Shown piece by piece: positions 12,375 to 25,600 of a stretch of DNA of 64,000 nucleotides. The DNA is from Spinacia oleracea. Its lineage: Eukaryota > Streptophyta > Magnoliopsida > Caryophyllales > Amaranthaceae. Location: positions 86,347,285 to 86,411,284 of the forward strand of contig NC_079488.1 of the NCBI RefSeq assembly GCF_020520425.1, read 5' to 3'. The notes beneath the pieces were generated by a model. That model made no database searches and was not told the origin of the DNA. It saw nothing but the letters and a program-made list of their open reading frames with translations. The position numbers and the translations under genes were made by a program. The stretch's first letter is position 1. Every line of letters starts with the position of its first letter.

Positions 12375-13353
12375 TATGAAAGATGTTCTGCTACCACAAG
12401 TTGACAAGTTGACAAGTACAAGTTGATGTTTTTGGTATTGCAATTCTAGTAACTCTCTTGAACCTCTCTTCAAGGGTTCATGGTTTGATATGTGTTGTAA
12501 TACTGGGGTTTGGTCGACTTATTTCGACACTACATACCTACAATGTTATAGTAGGGAAGTGATGTGGTCTTTGTTACTTATTCTATCTAGGCCTGTGGAA
12601 AGCTTAAGGTTAGCACTCAATTATGTAGGATAGTTGGGAGTCCTACAAACGTTTAAATCTTTGATATCTTCTTATTGAGATAAGATTGACAACATGAATT
12701 CACAGAATTTCGGTTTTTACATTCCTAAATAATACTTCAATTTACTTGCAATAATTTGACATTTATACGGTTGTACCAATGACCTTCTAATTTTGGCCAT
12801 ATCGATCTTATATGTGTCTTACGTGAGATGTTGTAGGATTTGTTTTCATGTACACTTTCAATGTATGCAACTTCTGCAATTATTGGTGTTTTACTTAATA
12901 CGTGGGTTGGTGTATTTGATTATGATAGTGCTACTTATTTTAAAATTATACCCAGTTAAACTATGATTATTCTTTTTGATGAGTTGTAAGGGAATTTCAA
13001 AATATAAACGAAGAAGAAAATTCAAACAGTTGGCCATCGTACACAAATTATCAGTATTTGTCATATCTTATCGCGGTTATGTGTATTTATTATTAAAACA
13101 AGATTATTTAATAGGGATTCCCTATTAGGGAGGGACCAATGTGAAATAGAGGAAGTATAAATCAATATCTGATATGTAGCCACTAAACGACAAAATAAAA
13201 ATAAGACAAACGTTAAAGGACGCAATTAAATTTTTTTGAAAATGACATTGGTTTTTGAAAAATGGCATACATTTTTCCAAAATGGCATCTGTTATTTGCG
13301 AAATGGCACCTGCTTTAATTTTTGTCTTATCTCTATTTTGTCATTCAAAAAGT
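12375..13353. other. Intergenic region downstream of BXL copy 2
   Basis: No gene is seen. It holds a 3' UTR and AT-rich spacer. A CAATATCTGATAT segment near 13162 recurs inverted near 13708, so the stretch 13160-13735 may be one older inverted-repeat element that contains the palindrome MITE. Confidence 0.5.
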
Positions 13354-13668
13354 CTTGCGTGCACAAGTTGTACAATAAATTTATTGTGCACCAACATAAC
13401 TTTAATCCAGTTTTCTCTAACTTTTACTCAATTTTCTCTAACTTTTATACTATTAAAAAAAAGTTAATAGATAAACATTTTAAAGTATTAAATGATTAAT
13501 TTTATACATTATTAGTGATTTTGAATAAATATTTTTTATTAAAATGAAAATTTTTATTACTAAAAAGTAGATAACTTTTACATATATAAGGGTGACTTTT
13601 AAGCATTTTACGTCAACTTTAACTTCGGTGTACAATATTTATCGTACACCTCATGTAAATAAGAATTT
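13354..13668. mobile_element. MITE-like element bounded by short palindromes (copy 2)
   Basis: This copy has the architecture of the element at 490-787: CTTGC..., a TGTACAATAAATTTATTGTGCA palindrome at the left, an AACTTT-rich interior, then GGTGTACAATATTTATCGTACACC at the right and TAAGAATTT. The two copies are diverged, so this is an old family. Confidence 0.5.
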
Positions 13669-14140
13669 ACGTTTGCCATTTTGATTGGTGATATGTATCT
13701 TAAAATATATATCAGATATTGGCCTCTCCACCCTGTGAAACAATAAACATGAAACATTAGGTATAGACGTATTGTTGACGTATTTATATCATTTAAAACG
13801 AAATAAAGTTGATACTTGACCGCTAAAAGACGCCAACATATAAGGCTGATGGCAAAGCGGATAAAACCGTGCACAAATTGCTGGTTTTATACACGAAAAG
13901 CAGTCAAAAAACACGCCAAAACAGTGTAATTAAGTGGCAAATTCTTTAAAATGAGGATAATTTCAACCACCAATATAACAAACCCACTCAACTATTTTGT
14001 TACTCCGTACTTTTTTATGTTCAACTTTGGATCACTACTAAAATACAAATAAAACCATGACATCCCATTTTCAAACCCCACATGTCAATTTGTTTGAATT
14101 TTCTTGGATAATTCCAGCTGGAGATTTGACATTATTCTAC

Positions 14141-14148
14141 TATATATA
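14141..14148 (+). promoter_or_regulatory. TATA box of the MEGLIPF gene
   Basis: TATATATA lies 95 bp upstream of the chosen ATG, with a CA-rich leader between them. Spacing suits a plant core promoter. Confidence 0.55.
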
Positions 14149-14235
14149 CGAACAATACTAATCCACCAATTCCACACTACATCAAACATCTCAATCTCCA
14201 CACAAAATAATATCTCAGAAAAACCAATTGAAAAA

Positions 14236-14534
14236 ATGGAGGGACTGATACCATTTATTGTCCGTGCGATGAAGAAGCAAAACATACACAAGCATAGCTT
14301 CCGATGCGTTTCAGATGGGTCGAGACGAAGCTATCAGTTGTTAGGAAGTGCCGGTGACTCATTCAACGGGTCGTCTCATCGGCGTACGCAGTCGGAGTTT
14401 CAAGCCCCTATTGGACTGCAGGATTTCCAGCAGCCTCAAGTAGTTGATCACTTTATACGTTCACGTAGTATCAACACTAACAATATCAATAATGATGCTG
14501 CTACCAAAGGGACAAGGCAAATACATCAAAATCA

Positions 14535-14574
<40 letters not shown>

Positions 14575-14646
14575 GCTTATAATTATAATTTTGATTATGG
14601 TGATAAGCATGCTTCTAACACGATCAACAAGTTTCATCACTATTAG
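14236..14646 (+). CDS. Small uncharacterised plant protein, MEGLIPF N-terminus
   Basis: This single-exon gene of 136 residues begins MEGLIPFIVRAMKKQ, a start I recognise from small plant proteins of unknown function. A conserved-looking HSFRCVSDGSRRSYQLLG segment and SSHRRTQSEFQ follow. The rest is low-complexity, Asn/His/Gln-rich, with an Ala-Pro dipeptide run (about residues 100-113) encoded by a GCTCCT microsatellite at 14535-14573. There is no signal peptide or membrane segment. I chose the internal ATG at 14236, not the upstream in-frame one at 14104, because the conserved MEGLIP start and AAAAAATGG context fit, and the TATA box at 14141 lies downstream of 14104. It sits between the BXL pair and the RlmN-like gene. 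Function unknown. Confidence 0.75.
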
Positions 14647-15616
14647 TCACAGACTTCATTAATTAATTAAGTGTTGCTAAATAATTTAATGTAATTTGGG
14701 GTATTTTTTTCTATATTATTTGTTTATTTGTTGTTATTGGAGTGGGTAATGCTAAGTAATTTCCATCACCAATTTTATGGAAATAGCTAGGAAATTAAGG
14801 TGGACCCCATTATCAATTTGGATGATTCTGTTTATACAAACTACTTTCTACTTTAATCAAGTGAGGTGTAATTTTTTTTTTTTTTTTTTTTTAAATACAG
14901 GAAAGATACATGTATCTATGGTCTCTTTATCTCATGGAAAAGTGAATTGTGTAAAGTAAATATATTGTTTCTTAATTTCTTAAATATTGTATTATGGTTG
15001 AATTTACGTTTTTCAATACATACTTTGACTCTTAATATCTCGAATTGTATATAACTAAAAATTATAAAAAGTTGATATATTTAGAAATTTAATTCAATAT
15101 GAATCTAATAATATCTCATATGATTATAATAATTTTTATTAGGTATGAATTATAAAAGATGACCAAAGGTCTAGTGTGAATAGTGGTAAAAAAAAAAATG
15201 ATGTAATATTTATGGAACGAAGTAAATATATATATCTTTCATTTATTTTAATCTATGTCTATTTTTTTACTATTATTCACATATTCCAGTAAAAGATCAT
15301 ATTTTATTATATGTCAAACCATCTATTATGTCATCCAATTCTTACCCAACTAACATACTATTCGTCTCATACTAAGTTAATTGTGACAATGTGATATGAT
15401 CTAACACTCCCTCCGTATTTATTTAAGGGATACACTTATCTTTTCCGGCCATATTTATTTAAAAGATACACTTGCCAGTTTTATTAACTTATCAACCCCA
15501 CCATCTAATTAAATAATACATCTATTTACCCTATGACCCATCATCCTATTAAACAAATAATCATAAGCTCACCCCACCTCCCACCCCCAAAATGACATGG
15601 TCCCTACTTATTTACT

Positions 15617-15685
<69 letters not shown>

Positions 15686-16161
15686 TAAAAGACACACCAG
15701 GATGACACGTGTCACGTCCTGGTGAGTCTTTAGTAATATTTTTTTAAAAAAAAATAATTTAAGAATTTTTAAAATATCTGATTTCTTGATTTTTTTTTTT
15801 TTTTCTTCTTATTCTTTCCTTCTATTTAATATAATAGAAATATATATGAAAAAGTAAATTATGATTTCATGTATTACGACAAAGATAAAAATATATATAT
15901 AGTCCTTAGTATTTTTTTTCTTTTTTTTAATTTAAGAATCTTTTAAAATATCTGATTTCCTGATTTTTTTTTTTCTTCTTCTTCTTATTCTCTCCTTCTA
16001 TTTAATATAATAGAAATATATATGAAAAAATAAATTATGATTTCATGTATTACTACAAGGATAAAAAATATACATTATTACTGATTTGAAAAACATACTC
16101 CGTATATGTTAGGAATGGAAAAAAATCACAGTTTTTTTGACATTACTGTTTCTATAATATA
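14647..16161. other. AT-rich intergenic region
   Basis: No gene is visible. It holds the 3' UTR of the MEGLIPF gene, a poly-T run (14873-14892), a Stowaway end near 15411 (CTCCCTCCGTATTTATTTAAGG, the same family as the complete element at 42619) with no matching right end, a long (AT)n tract (about 15625-15684) and a tandemly duplicated 165-bp block. Confidence 0.6.
15733..16072. repeat. Two tandem copies of a ~165-bp AT-rich unit
   Basis: The stretch TTTAAGAATTTTTAAAATAT through ATGATTTCATGTATTACGAC in 15733-15898 recurs at about 15902-16072 with few changes. Landmarks in both are TATTTAATATAATAGAAATA and ATGATTTCATGTATTAC. This is a local tandem duplication of non-coding DNA. Confidence 0.8.
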
Positions 16162-16420
16162 CTCCCTCCGTCCCTTAATACTTGACCTGTTTTGACTTTT
16201 TGCACTATTCACATAATTCACTTTGGCCCTATTTTATTTCTAGTATATGAAAACAAATGTTAGTATATGATACATTGTTGGCTTCATCTTAATATATATT
16301 TTCAAAATATTAATATTTTTATAAGTTTTTATAATATGTAGTTAAAGTAATTGGTAGTCAAAGTTGTACATTGGCAAGCGTGTCCGGTCAAACAAGTCGA
16401 GTATTAAGGGATAGAGGGAG
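16162..16420. mobile_element. Stowaway-type MITE (family with CTTAATACTTGACC ends)
   Basis: The 259-bp element starts CTCCCTCCGTCCCTTAATAC and ends GTATTAAGGGATAGAGGGAG. TA is present on both sides, the target duplication of Tc1/mariner-type MITEs. A second full copy is at 48588-48847 and a truncated one near 37387. Confidence 0.85.
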
Positions 16421-16959
16421 TACGTAGTAAGCTATTACCGAAACTCCGTAAAAGAAAAATAGCAAAATACTTTTTTTGATTTTCATATAAAATTTTCAAT
16501 AAAATGCATTATACTCTTAACCTACAATAGTTAATAAATAAATAAACAAATTACACTGAAATGTGTTATTATACGACCATACCCAAACAAAAACAATTAT
16601 TTATTTTTTATATTATGTAAAACAAGTGTTAAAAAGTAGGTCCAACAAAATTACTTATAAATGTGAAAGCCTGTTATATACCCAATCTAGAAAATAAGGT
16701 ATTATAACTGATGTGGTTATCAAATCAATACCATATCCAAAAATTTGGATAGATCGAGGGTACGGGTATGGTTACGGTTACGGATATTATTCAATTCCAA
16801 AAGAAAATGACATCTAATAATTATCTGATAAGTTTTTTTCTTATATTTTCCTAACATAAGTATTTTTGTCGAAACGCCAAACTCCTAAAATCGCACTAAT
16901 CATTTTACAATCCAAATACATAATTATTTTCTCTGATTTTTCCAACAACCGTTGAAAAA

Positions 16960-17900
16960 AATTGATTTTATTTCAAGCGTCGATAGGATGATTTAGATTA
17001 ATTTAAGGTACCTAGCAATAATCCGAATTGTCCATATAATATCTTATTAGGCGTGATCGAAAAACCAATTTATGTTAACATTTTATAAAGGTAATTAAAG
17101 CAGTAAATAGAATATGGCACGTTACAATATAGTTTAGGCTATATTGCGGTTCTCATAAACTAACCACTTGTCTTTACTCATTTTCTTTTTACGCAACGTA
17201 CTTTCCTCGATTTGACTAGACTCTTGGGCAGGATTCAGGCTTGGTTTGAGTGCTTATACGGAAAGAGTTCCGCTTAACAAGAGTTAATACGGTGGAACTA
17301 CGGTGAATATGGGACGATTACGAGGATGTATTGAGGATTAGGCTTAGGCTTATAACATGGGTATAGTAAAGAGATTCTGATTTGGTGCCTCCAATCAGGA
17401 TGGTTTAAGGCCCTATTTATAGTGAAAAATGCCGTGGAAGATAGATATTTCCGCAGTTCAAAAATTGCTGAAACTCATTTGTGCGCAAGAATTTGCCAGG
17501 CATCTCAGCCCGATTATTTTCTCGCGCTGAGTTACATGCTTTAGATTTCCCCAGTTTAGCGTTAGATGAGCTTCAGAGTTTGTATTTGGATTAGACTGAA
17601 ATAAGGGCGTGATCGAGAATAATTCTTGCGCGTGGATGTTGGCGCGAAATTTTATTTGCGCTGGGCCTTGTGCACAAGAAAAGTCTTGCGCACGTTTCTT
17701 ATCCACGCGTTTTATCCAGTTTATTTCGGTTTTATTCCGGATTAAAACTCTTTTTTATGATTTTCAATGTTGTTTCGATTTATTTTGGATTAAAACTCTT
17801 CTTTATGCTTTTCAATCTCTTTTAGGGGTTTAGTTGGAGTGCAACTCTACCCCTTTGGCGTAAATCTATCTTGGACGGTTTACTATATTTAGCGGATACT
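16960..17900 (-). mobile_element. Old, diverged LTR fragment of the Ogre/Tat-like family
   Basis: Ordered patches match the LTR at 54195-55486: CCTAGCA.AATCCGA, TTAGGCGTGAT.GAA, GCAGTAAAT, GGTTCTCA.AAACTAACCACTT and TTGGAGTGCAAC. Divergence is high and both ends are missing, so this is a much older relative of the young element at the right of the window. The strand is given in the sense of that element. Confidence 0.7.
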
Positions 17901-18114
17901 TAGGATGGAAGCTAATATAAATATCAGTTACTGTAAATGGAAATGTGGGTCTGGGGAGTGAGTCAGACAGTCTTAGAATGTTCGTTGCTTGATTAGGAAT
18001 ACGTTGACAAGTTGATGTTTGTTTCATCATTGAACTTACTGCTTATGGCTTGAAGTCAAATGTAGGCATTTACAATTACCTGCCAAGGTTGAAGGAAAAA
18101 GTTTCTCTTAGGGT

Positions 18115-19450
18115 ATGCGAGGACTTTTCAGGGCCAGTAATTTACTCCTTACAGGGTATGAGTGGAAAATTGGTAATGGTCATAGGGTCGTGGCAAGGAA
18201 GGATAAATGGGTTCTAGAGATGGTTCTAGTGTTTAATTCAGATGTTTGTCTTCGAAATGCCAGGAACTGGAAGGCTAGTCATTTTATTTTACCTTCAGGT
18301 TCTGGTTGGAATCATGCCAGGGTCAAAGCCAATTTCTAGTTTGAAGATGCTCATCGAATTGTGGGTATGAAACTTCCTTCTTCGGATCGTGAAGATTTCC
18401 TGTTCTGGAGCTATCACAAGTCTGGTAAGTTTACTGTTAAATCTGCTTATAAAATGTTAGCAAAGGAAGATTTGACGGCCAGCTACAGTAGATCTCCCTC
18501 GAATTTCTATAAGAATCTTTGGTCTCTTAAGATTCCACCAAAATGAAAGATATTTCTCTGGAAACTTCTCCATAATGAAATTGCGATGAAATTCAATCTA
18601 CATTCTAGAGGAATCCAAATGGAGGTTGAATGTGGTTTCTGTGCGAATGGAGAGGGTAATATTCAACACATTTTTTGTTTTTGCACGTTAGCGCAATAGG
18701 TATAGAGGGATGTATTACTTGCAATCTATTCAGAAATCAATGGAACTATTTCCTTCACGGATTGGTTTCTGTTCTATATCCGGCTATTTCAACGCCAGGA
18801 TGGGAAAAACAGTGTCAGGAGTTTATATTTCATTAGTACTTTATGGACACTTTGGTTGTGTAGGAACAATCGAGTTTTCAAAAATGAGGTAACCCCAATG
18901 GCTTCCGTGTTTGCTTTGATCAAGGATGGTCTGGACAAACACGAATTACTTATTAGCAATTGCGGTACTTCACTGCAGTTTCTTCATCCACCAGAAAATG
19001 AGCCACACATTCCACCAGATTTTTTAAGAGCTATAATGTCGAGGGTTCAACAGAAAAGATTCAGGTGGATGGTTCTTGGCATAAGAACAACCACAATGCA
19101 GGTATGGATTGGGTATTTGAATATTTTAAGGACTGATGGTTTAGTAATGGGTGGGGCTTCCTCAGGAACCACAAACACTCCTTTACAAGCTGAAGTTTTG
19201 GTATGTCTCTATGGTATGAAATGGGCTCGACATGCAAGTATGGAGAATATTGCAATTCTTACCGATTCTCAGCAGTTGGTGCAAATGCTTGTGGAAGATG
19301 ATTTCCAGGACATGTAGATTTGAACCCGAAGAAATCAAAACCCTAGGTAAAGTTTTCTCTTGGTGCAACGTTCTCAAAGTGGAGCGGGAGCAGGTGAATC
19401 AAGCTTCTGATCTCGCAACTAGAGCTTCACAACAATTCCATTCTCTCCCT
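18115..19450 (+). pseudogene. L1-type LINE remnant: zinc-binding RT domain plus RNase H
   Basis: Translation pieces resemble the C-terminal part of plant non-LTR retrotransposon ORF2. A zf-RVT-like segment runs from WKIGNGHRVVARKDKWV through GKFTVKSAYKML and LWSLKIPPK, then FLWKLLHNEI and CGFCANGEGNIQHIFCFC. An RNase H segment follows: WLCRNNRVFKNE, QVDGSWHKNNHNAGMDW, PLQAEVLVCLYGMKWA and ILTDSQQLVQML, with the expected Asp, Glu and Asp visible. Stops (near 18337 and 18543) and at least two frameshifts (near 19130 and 19310) break it. Reverse transcriptase proper and ORF1 are absent upstream, as in 5'-truncated LINEs. It stops about 150-180 bp before the RlmN-like start codon. Confidence 0.8.
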
Positions 19451-19633
19451 CATTCTTTCCCTAGAGACCAGAAGAAAAAGAAAAAGAGAAAACAAAAGAT
19501 TGTACGGCGGCTCTGTATTTTATTTTTGTTTTGTCGCCGTGGTCTACAACACCGCAACCATCAAACCAAAACACATTCGACAACACCTAAACAAACCCCA
19601 TCTCTCACTTTAAGTTTTAAGTAAACAGCATCA

Positions 19634-22600
19634 ATGGCGTATCGATCTATATTCGACGCTTCAGCGCTGCGAACCGAGTTCGAAAACGCCGGAATCAACC
19701 CTCAATTTATCCCCTTGATTTGGAAGTAACACTCTTTCTCTCTCCTTTTTTTTTGGGTTTTTTCATGGCTCTTTTAATTTCTGTAATTTTGATTGATTTT
19801 AAACTTTGTTGTTCGCCATCAATGGTGCAGGAAAGTTCTTCAGAATCCTAATTGTAAATGGGAAGAAATTCTGTCGTTACCAGCCGCCGCGTATTCTCTC
19901 CTCAATTCCAAGTTCGTGCCCTTGTCTTCTACCCTTCACTCCGTTGCTCATTCTACTGACGCTGTCACCTCTAAACTTCTCGTCAAACTCAAGGTTTTAT
20001 GCTTTTTTTTCCCCCAACTTTTTCTCATTAGATTATGAAAGTTTTAAAATCAGTCTTTCCTCTGTCCGAATTAATAGTCACTTTGATAGTATCATCTGAA
20101 CAGTAATGTGATAATTAAATTTAGACGGTCGGACAGATTGACGGATATGGTGGTATGGTCTATATGGTATTTGCCCATTTGTTCGTAGTAGTTGTTGGAT
20201 GCCCATAATAGTTAACTTCGATAGTATTAAGATTGGGTATTTACTTACAACCAGTTGGTTGTTTAGTTAAAGGAGTACAAATTGGAATAGCAAACTGGGA
20301 AGTTGTATGGTTGAGGAAAATGCAAGAAGTTTGCAATTAACCAAATCTGGGCACTTCCAGAGTTCCAGGATTGTATTTTCCTAGTAAATAGATATTTCAG
20401 TTTTTGCATTCAACCGCACAGTAACATGAATCATGGACTTAGAAGCTTGTAACATTTTCACTTATGTTATATGCCCATCTTAGCTCACTCAAGTAAAGCA
20501 AATACTGTACAAACTAAACAGGATTGGTGGAACAGGTGGTTTGGGCTTTGATTCTTTTCAAAATTACAGGTTTTGGAGTTAGTGACAATGTTGTTTCCCC
20601 TTTTCCATTGATAAGGTTCTCTCAGACAAAGTAGTAATAAGACTTAACTTAATCCTTTAATTACTAAGAGGCTATTTCTTACTACATTCACGCCTTACAT
20701 GTGACTATAGGTTATAATTTTGATACATCAGAAGGACATTGAAGATATTCTTGCTTTGTGATGTAATTAAAACTAATAACTATTTATGGCGTAGTCTTCT
20801 ACTCTTGTATATGTCAATTGTGTATCTGAAGCTGTTCACCCTTTATATCCGTATTTTCTTTTCCTATCAGAGTGGGGCATTTGTGGAAGCTGTAATAATG
20901 AGATATGACAGCCGCAAAGGACAATATGATGGCAAACCACGTCCTGGTGGTCCAAGGTCAACTCTATGTGTGTCATCTCAGGTATCACGTGATGTTTATT
21001 TTCTATTCTTTTTTGCTTATGTTTTGTTATTAATTTTGGGTAGCATGAAAGTATGAAACTATGCACATTGCATTTGGGATTTGGAAACGAATTGATGCTT
21101 TGGGGCTAATGCTTGACCTATCCACAATCCATATTGGCTATTCTATTATTAATTTGTTACTGGTTTGACTTTATGCTAGTGCCTTGTGAATCTCTATGTT
21201 TTGGGTTGGCTTGATTTCAATAACCACACTCCGGAAATAAGTAACTGCCACTGTAATGATGTAATATGAACAAGCAATGTGGCAATTAAATCCTAATTGG
21301 GGTAGTAAGTTCAACTTGGCTCTATGGGTTAAAGTATAATACTCCCTCCGTCCCAGATTACTTGTTACACTTTTTTTTTTTCCGTCCGTCCCAGATTACT
21401 TGTTACACTTCTAAAATAGGAAAGATCCCTCATTTATTATATTGTCTCTCTCTTCCATCTAGAAAAAGTTTTGTCTCCACACTCTCTCATTCAATTAAAA
21501 AAAATACCCCACTAACTCTTATCACATCTACTTTTCAATAAAATAACAATTGATAACCAAACAACCACTTATCCCCTAAAACTTTGTGCAAAAATAAGTG
21601 TAATGAGTAAATGTGGGATGGAGGGGTTATGATATACTTCTGATATTAAATCTTGATATTGGAATTGGATGATGGATCTTGAACGGTTTAACTAGGGGGT
21701 CCAGTAGAAAAATTAAGCAATTTAGTAAGGGATTTATACAATTTAACTCAAATTCTGGGGGGGGGGACTAAAAATACTACCAAATTGTCTGCTGGGGGCC
21801 ATACTAAACATACGACACTGTATTGGATGATACCTACTTTTACTTACATGATACCTTTTGACCGTCATATTAGATGGTATAACATACTGTACATATAATT
21901 ACAGTCTCAAAGTTCTCTGAGTGGGCAATTCTCAGTTAAAGGCATTCTCAAGATATATATCAGCTCTCATTGTTTCAACATGACGCAAGTATTTTTTTTC
22001 TTTCTCTGGCGAGAAGTGATGAAATATTGAAACTAGGAATAGACAAAACTAGCTTTCCTTTTGGCATTAGTTAAGCTAAAAAAAGTTTATGACATGGTAC
22101 ATTCCATGTATGACACTTCATCTTTGGTGATTATTTCTGTAGGACCTGATTGACATTGGAAAGGATATCAAATTGTTTTAGTTTTATCCAATGCACCCAA
22201 TTTTAAACTAGTTAAATTCAGTTTATAAAAAGGCGCGCCTAGGCTCTGAGGCGCAAGGCGATTGGAGCCAGCGCCTTTTATTGTCTAGGCGAGGCGAGTT
22301 CGATGAGGCGCACCTAAGGCGCACTTTGAGGCGCAAAAAGGCGCACCTACCAAGGCACACACCATTTTTTCACTTTTTTTTTTTACTTTTTATTAGGGCG
22401 CCTCACTTCAATGAGGCGCACTGAGGCGCGCCTAAGGCGCTGGGAACCCCAAATCGCCTTGTTGCGCCTTGAGCCTTTTTATACATTGGTTAAATTCCAA
22501 ACAAATTGGACATCAAGTTATTTTTAAATTATTATACTTATTCTGTTTTAGACCTTCCTAGTTACTGTAGCAACAAGAACCTAGGAAAGGCGAGAGTTAG

Positions 22601-25600
22601 TGGAAGTGAGTCCCCTTTTTTACTTATCCGGTACGAAAGAGACGTTGTTAAGTGACATGATTATTATTAAATAATTTAAGTGGACGCCTGTGGTTGGGTA
22701 AGTGTCTAAGTGAGGGTAAAATAGTGATTTTTCTTTGCCAAAATAAGAATAAAGTAAAAACAGGAAGATCTTTGGAAGTCAGACTTAAAGTGAAAGTTGG
22801 AAGGTCTTTGGAAAATGAAGTTAGTAGCATTTCAAGCTAAATTTCTAGGAAATGATCTCATCCTAGCAGTGATGTGCTCACTACTGTGAATCTTTGATTT
22901 TGTACTGCTTTTATATCCCATAGAAACTCATGAAAGAATTGTGTTCTTATTATTGTTCTTTTTTCTTCCTCCCAGGTGGAAGTGTGGAACTGGTTACACT
23001 TTCTGTTGCATAATCTAAATGTTTTCACTTGTGACTAAATGTTCAACTATGCTACTGCAGGTTGGATGCAAAATGGGATGTAAGTTTTGCGCAACGGGCA
23101 GCATGGGATTCAAAAGTAATTTATCAACAGGAGAGATAGTGGAGCAATTGGTGCATGCCTCTCGTATATCGAATATACGTAATATTGTTTTCATGGTAAC
23201 GTTCTACTTATATCTTTTCAGTCACAGGTTGATAAAGTAGATGTGAAAAGTATCAATTTTATGTAAGACTGGTTTTGCATGTGTTTGCTGGTCAGAATGT
23301 GGCAGTCTTAGCAGGAAGCTAGTTATATTTTTTTTCTTGCTCTTATCTTTTCCATCTAGATATCAGGGAAGTCATCTTGAATGGTGGAATATCTCTTCTT
23401 GTTTGGTTGGGGGAGGCAATTCAATCACCGTAGCCAAATAGCAGATATCACTGAGGCTGGAAAAAGTCATTGAGAATCGTTAAAAAGATGCGTATTTAGG
23501 ATAAATTTGTTACAACTTAGAAATTCAGGTTTGTCATTGAATAGTTTTAGTTGTTGGACCTTCTTTGTCACTAACAACGACTGTTGTCACAACCTGTATT
23601 GGTTTTAATTTTCGCCCTTAAGCCGAACAACTTCATACCCATTTTTTTTTCTTGTGTGAATTTACTATTTAAACCATTCTGTTTGACTTTTGCAAAGAAG
23701 TTCATGTGCCTACACAACACCTGGTCAATATCTGAGGAAAGGTATCTAAAAGGCTGTTCTGGCATGCTTACAAGGTAGACACATAGTGTTTGTACCTGTA
23801 GCCCTACATTTTAAGATATGAAGTATTAAATAGGAATAGAATAGAATTGATAATTTGACACCTAAAATTTGGTACGTGCAGAGAAAATCTCTCAAGCGCT
23901 GTAAATAGGAATAAAAATTCGTATACCGAGGAATGGAGTTTGGGTTTTGAGGAATTATTTTATATAGGGCCATTAAAGGTTTCAAATATTTCCATTGGTG
24001 TACGTGTGCTTATACTGCTGAAAGACCTTAAACAATAATGTTAGAAGGAATTTTGTTTTGAAGAAAGTTAGGAGGAAATTGAATAAGGATATGCATCTGT
24101 TTCTCTTAATGATTTTCCACTTGACCGCATGTAAGACGTGACTTGCAGACTTTTGGATTCTTCGGGCCTTCCTCCACTAGAAGGCTGTGGTTCAACTTTT
24201 ACATACTTTGGCTTTTGTCTTGGAGAGTATTTATGCTTTAGGCAAGATGGAAAGAGTATTAGTTTAACATGCTTTCCTACGTATCACATCAGTTATTAAC
24301 TTATTATTCTTTTTTCTAATGTGAATTGTACATTCATTTGGTTTGCAAATAGCATTGCGTGCTGAACCCTCCTAGAAGGTTTACTTTACAGCAGGCACAA
24401 CAAAGTGTATAATGGGCATCACAAGATAGTTCTGTCAACAGGCAAGTGATGCATGAAAAGTTAGTGATAGTGAGTGAAGGAAGGAGTATCTGAGATTTTG
24501 TTATTGATAGGGTGAGGTGAGAATGAGCTAAGCATTAGAAAATTGTGATTATTGAATTATTCTCTTTTTTTGGGAGTTCTGTAAGCAAGCGACACATGGG
24601 AAGTTATTACATAAAGAGAAGTTTGGATAGGGAAAGAGAAACTGACAACTCGCATTAAATTGGGTGATGTCAGAAAATATTTGATATTTTTGTTTGTAAT
24701 TGGGAGAGTACTCAGACCCTTAAAAACGGAGGTACCACACTGTCTGGGGATTATCAATACAGTCATACTTCATTTTGCTATTAATTTATCTTCTCGCTCT
24801 TCTTTGGCTAACCCGCTTTTCTCTTCTCTTTCCTCTGTTCTCCCCTTCTGTTCTCAAATCACTTAAATCTACTACATATGCACCACTCGAATCCCCTTTC
24901 CTTCTGGTTTCAAAAGTTTGAATACCAAAGATGTGTGTTCTTTTTCCATGAGAAACTCGATATACCATGTTTAACATACTATGTAAGTTTGGATGAACCG
25001 ATGAACTTGTAATATGTCTAGTTTTTTCCCAATTCATTGCTGTTGAAAACTGGCAGCTTCTTATGAAATCATGTACAATATGGTCTATATCATCTTTTGC
25101 CTTTAGTAATCTAATCCTATTACAAAAGCATGTTTCATTTGACGATGTCTTTGGTTTACAGGGGATGGGGGAACCATTGAATAATTACTCTGCATTGGTG
25201 GAAGCAATTCGTATGATGACAACATTTCCATTTCAGCTGTCACCAAAGAAAATCACTGTGTCGACGGTATAAATTTTAAAAGATGTTCTGTTCAGTTGCA
25301 TTTATTAATGAATGTGATTGGAGTTGCAGTAAACTCAATAATAAATCAAACGTTGATATTATTATATTTGCTGGGGTTCAATCTAGTAATCATTTATGAA
25401 ATAAGAGAAGTGTAGGCTGGCTGTCATGACATATTTGACTGAATAGTTCCACGGAATACTCCTTAGGTTGGAATTGTGCATGCCATTAACAAGCTACACC
25501 ACGATCTCCCTAATCTGAATCTGGCAGTATCACTTCATGCACCAGTTCAGGATATTCGTTGCCAAATTATGCCTGCGGCTCGGGCATTTCCTTTGGAGAA

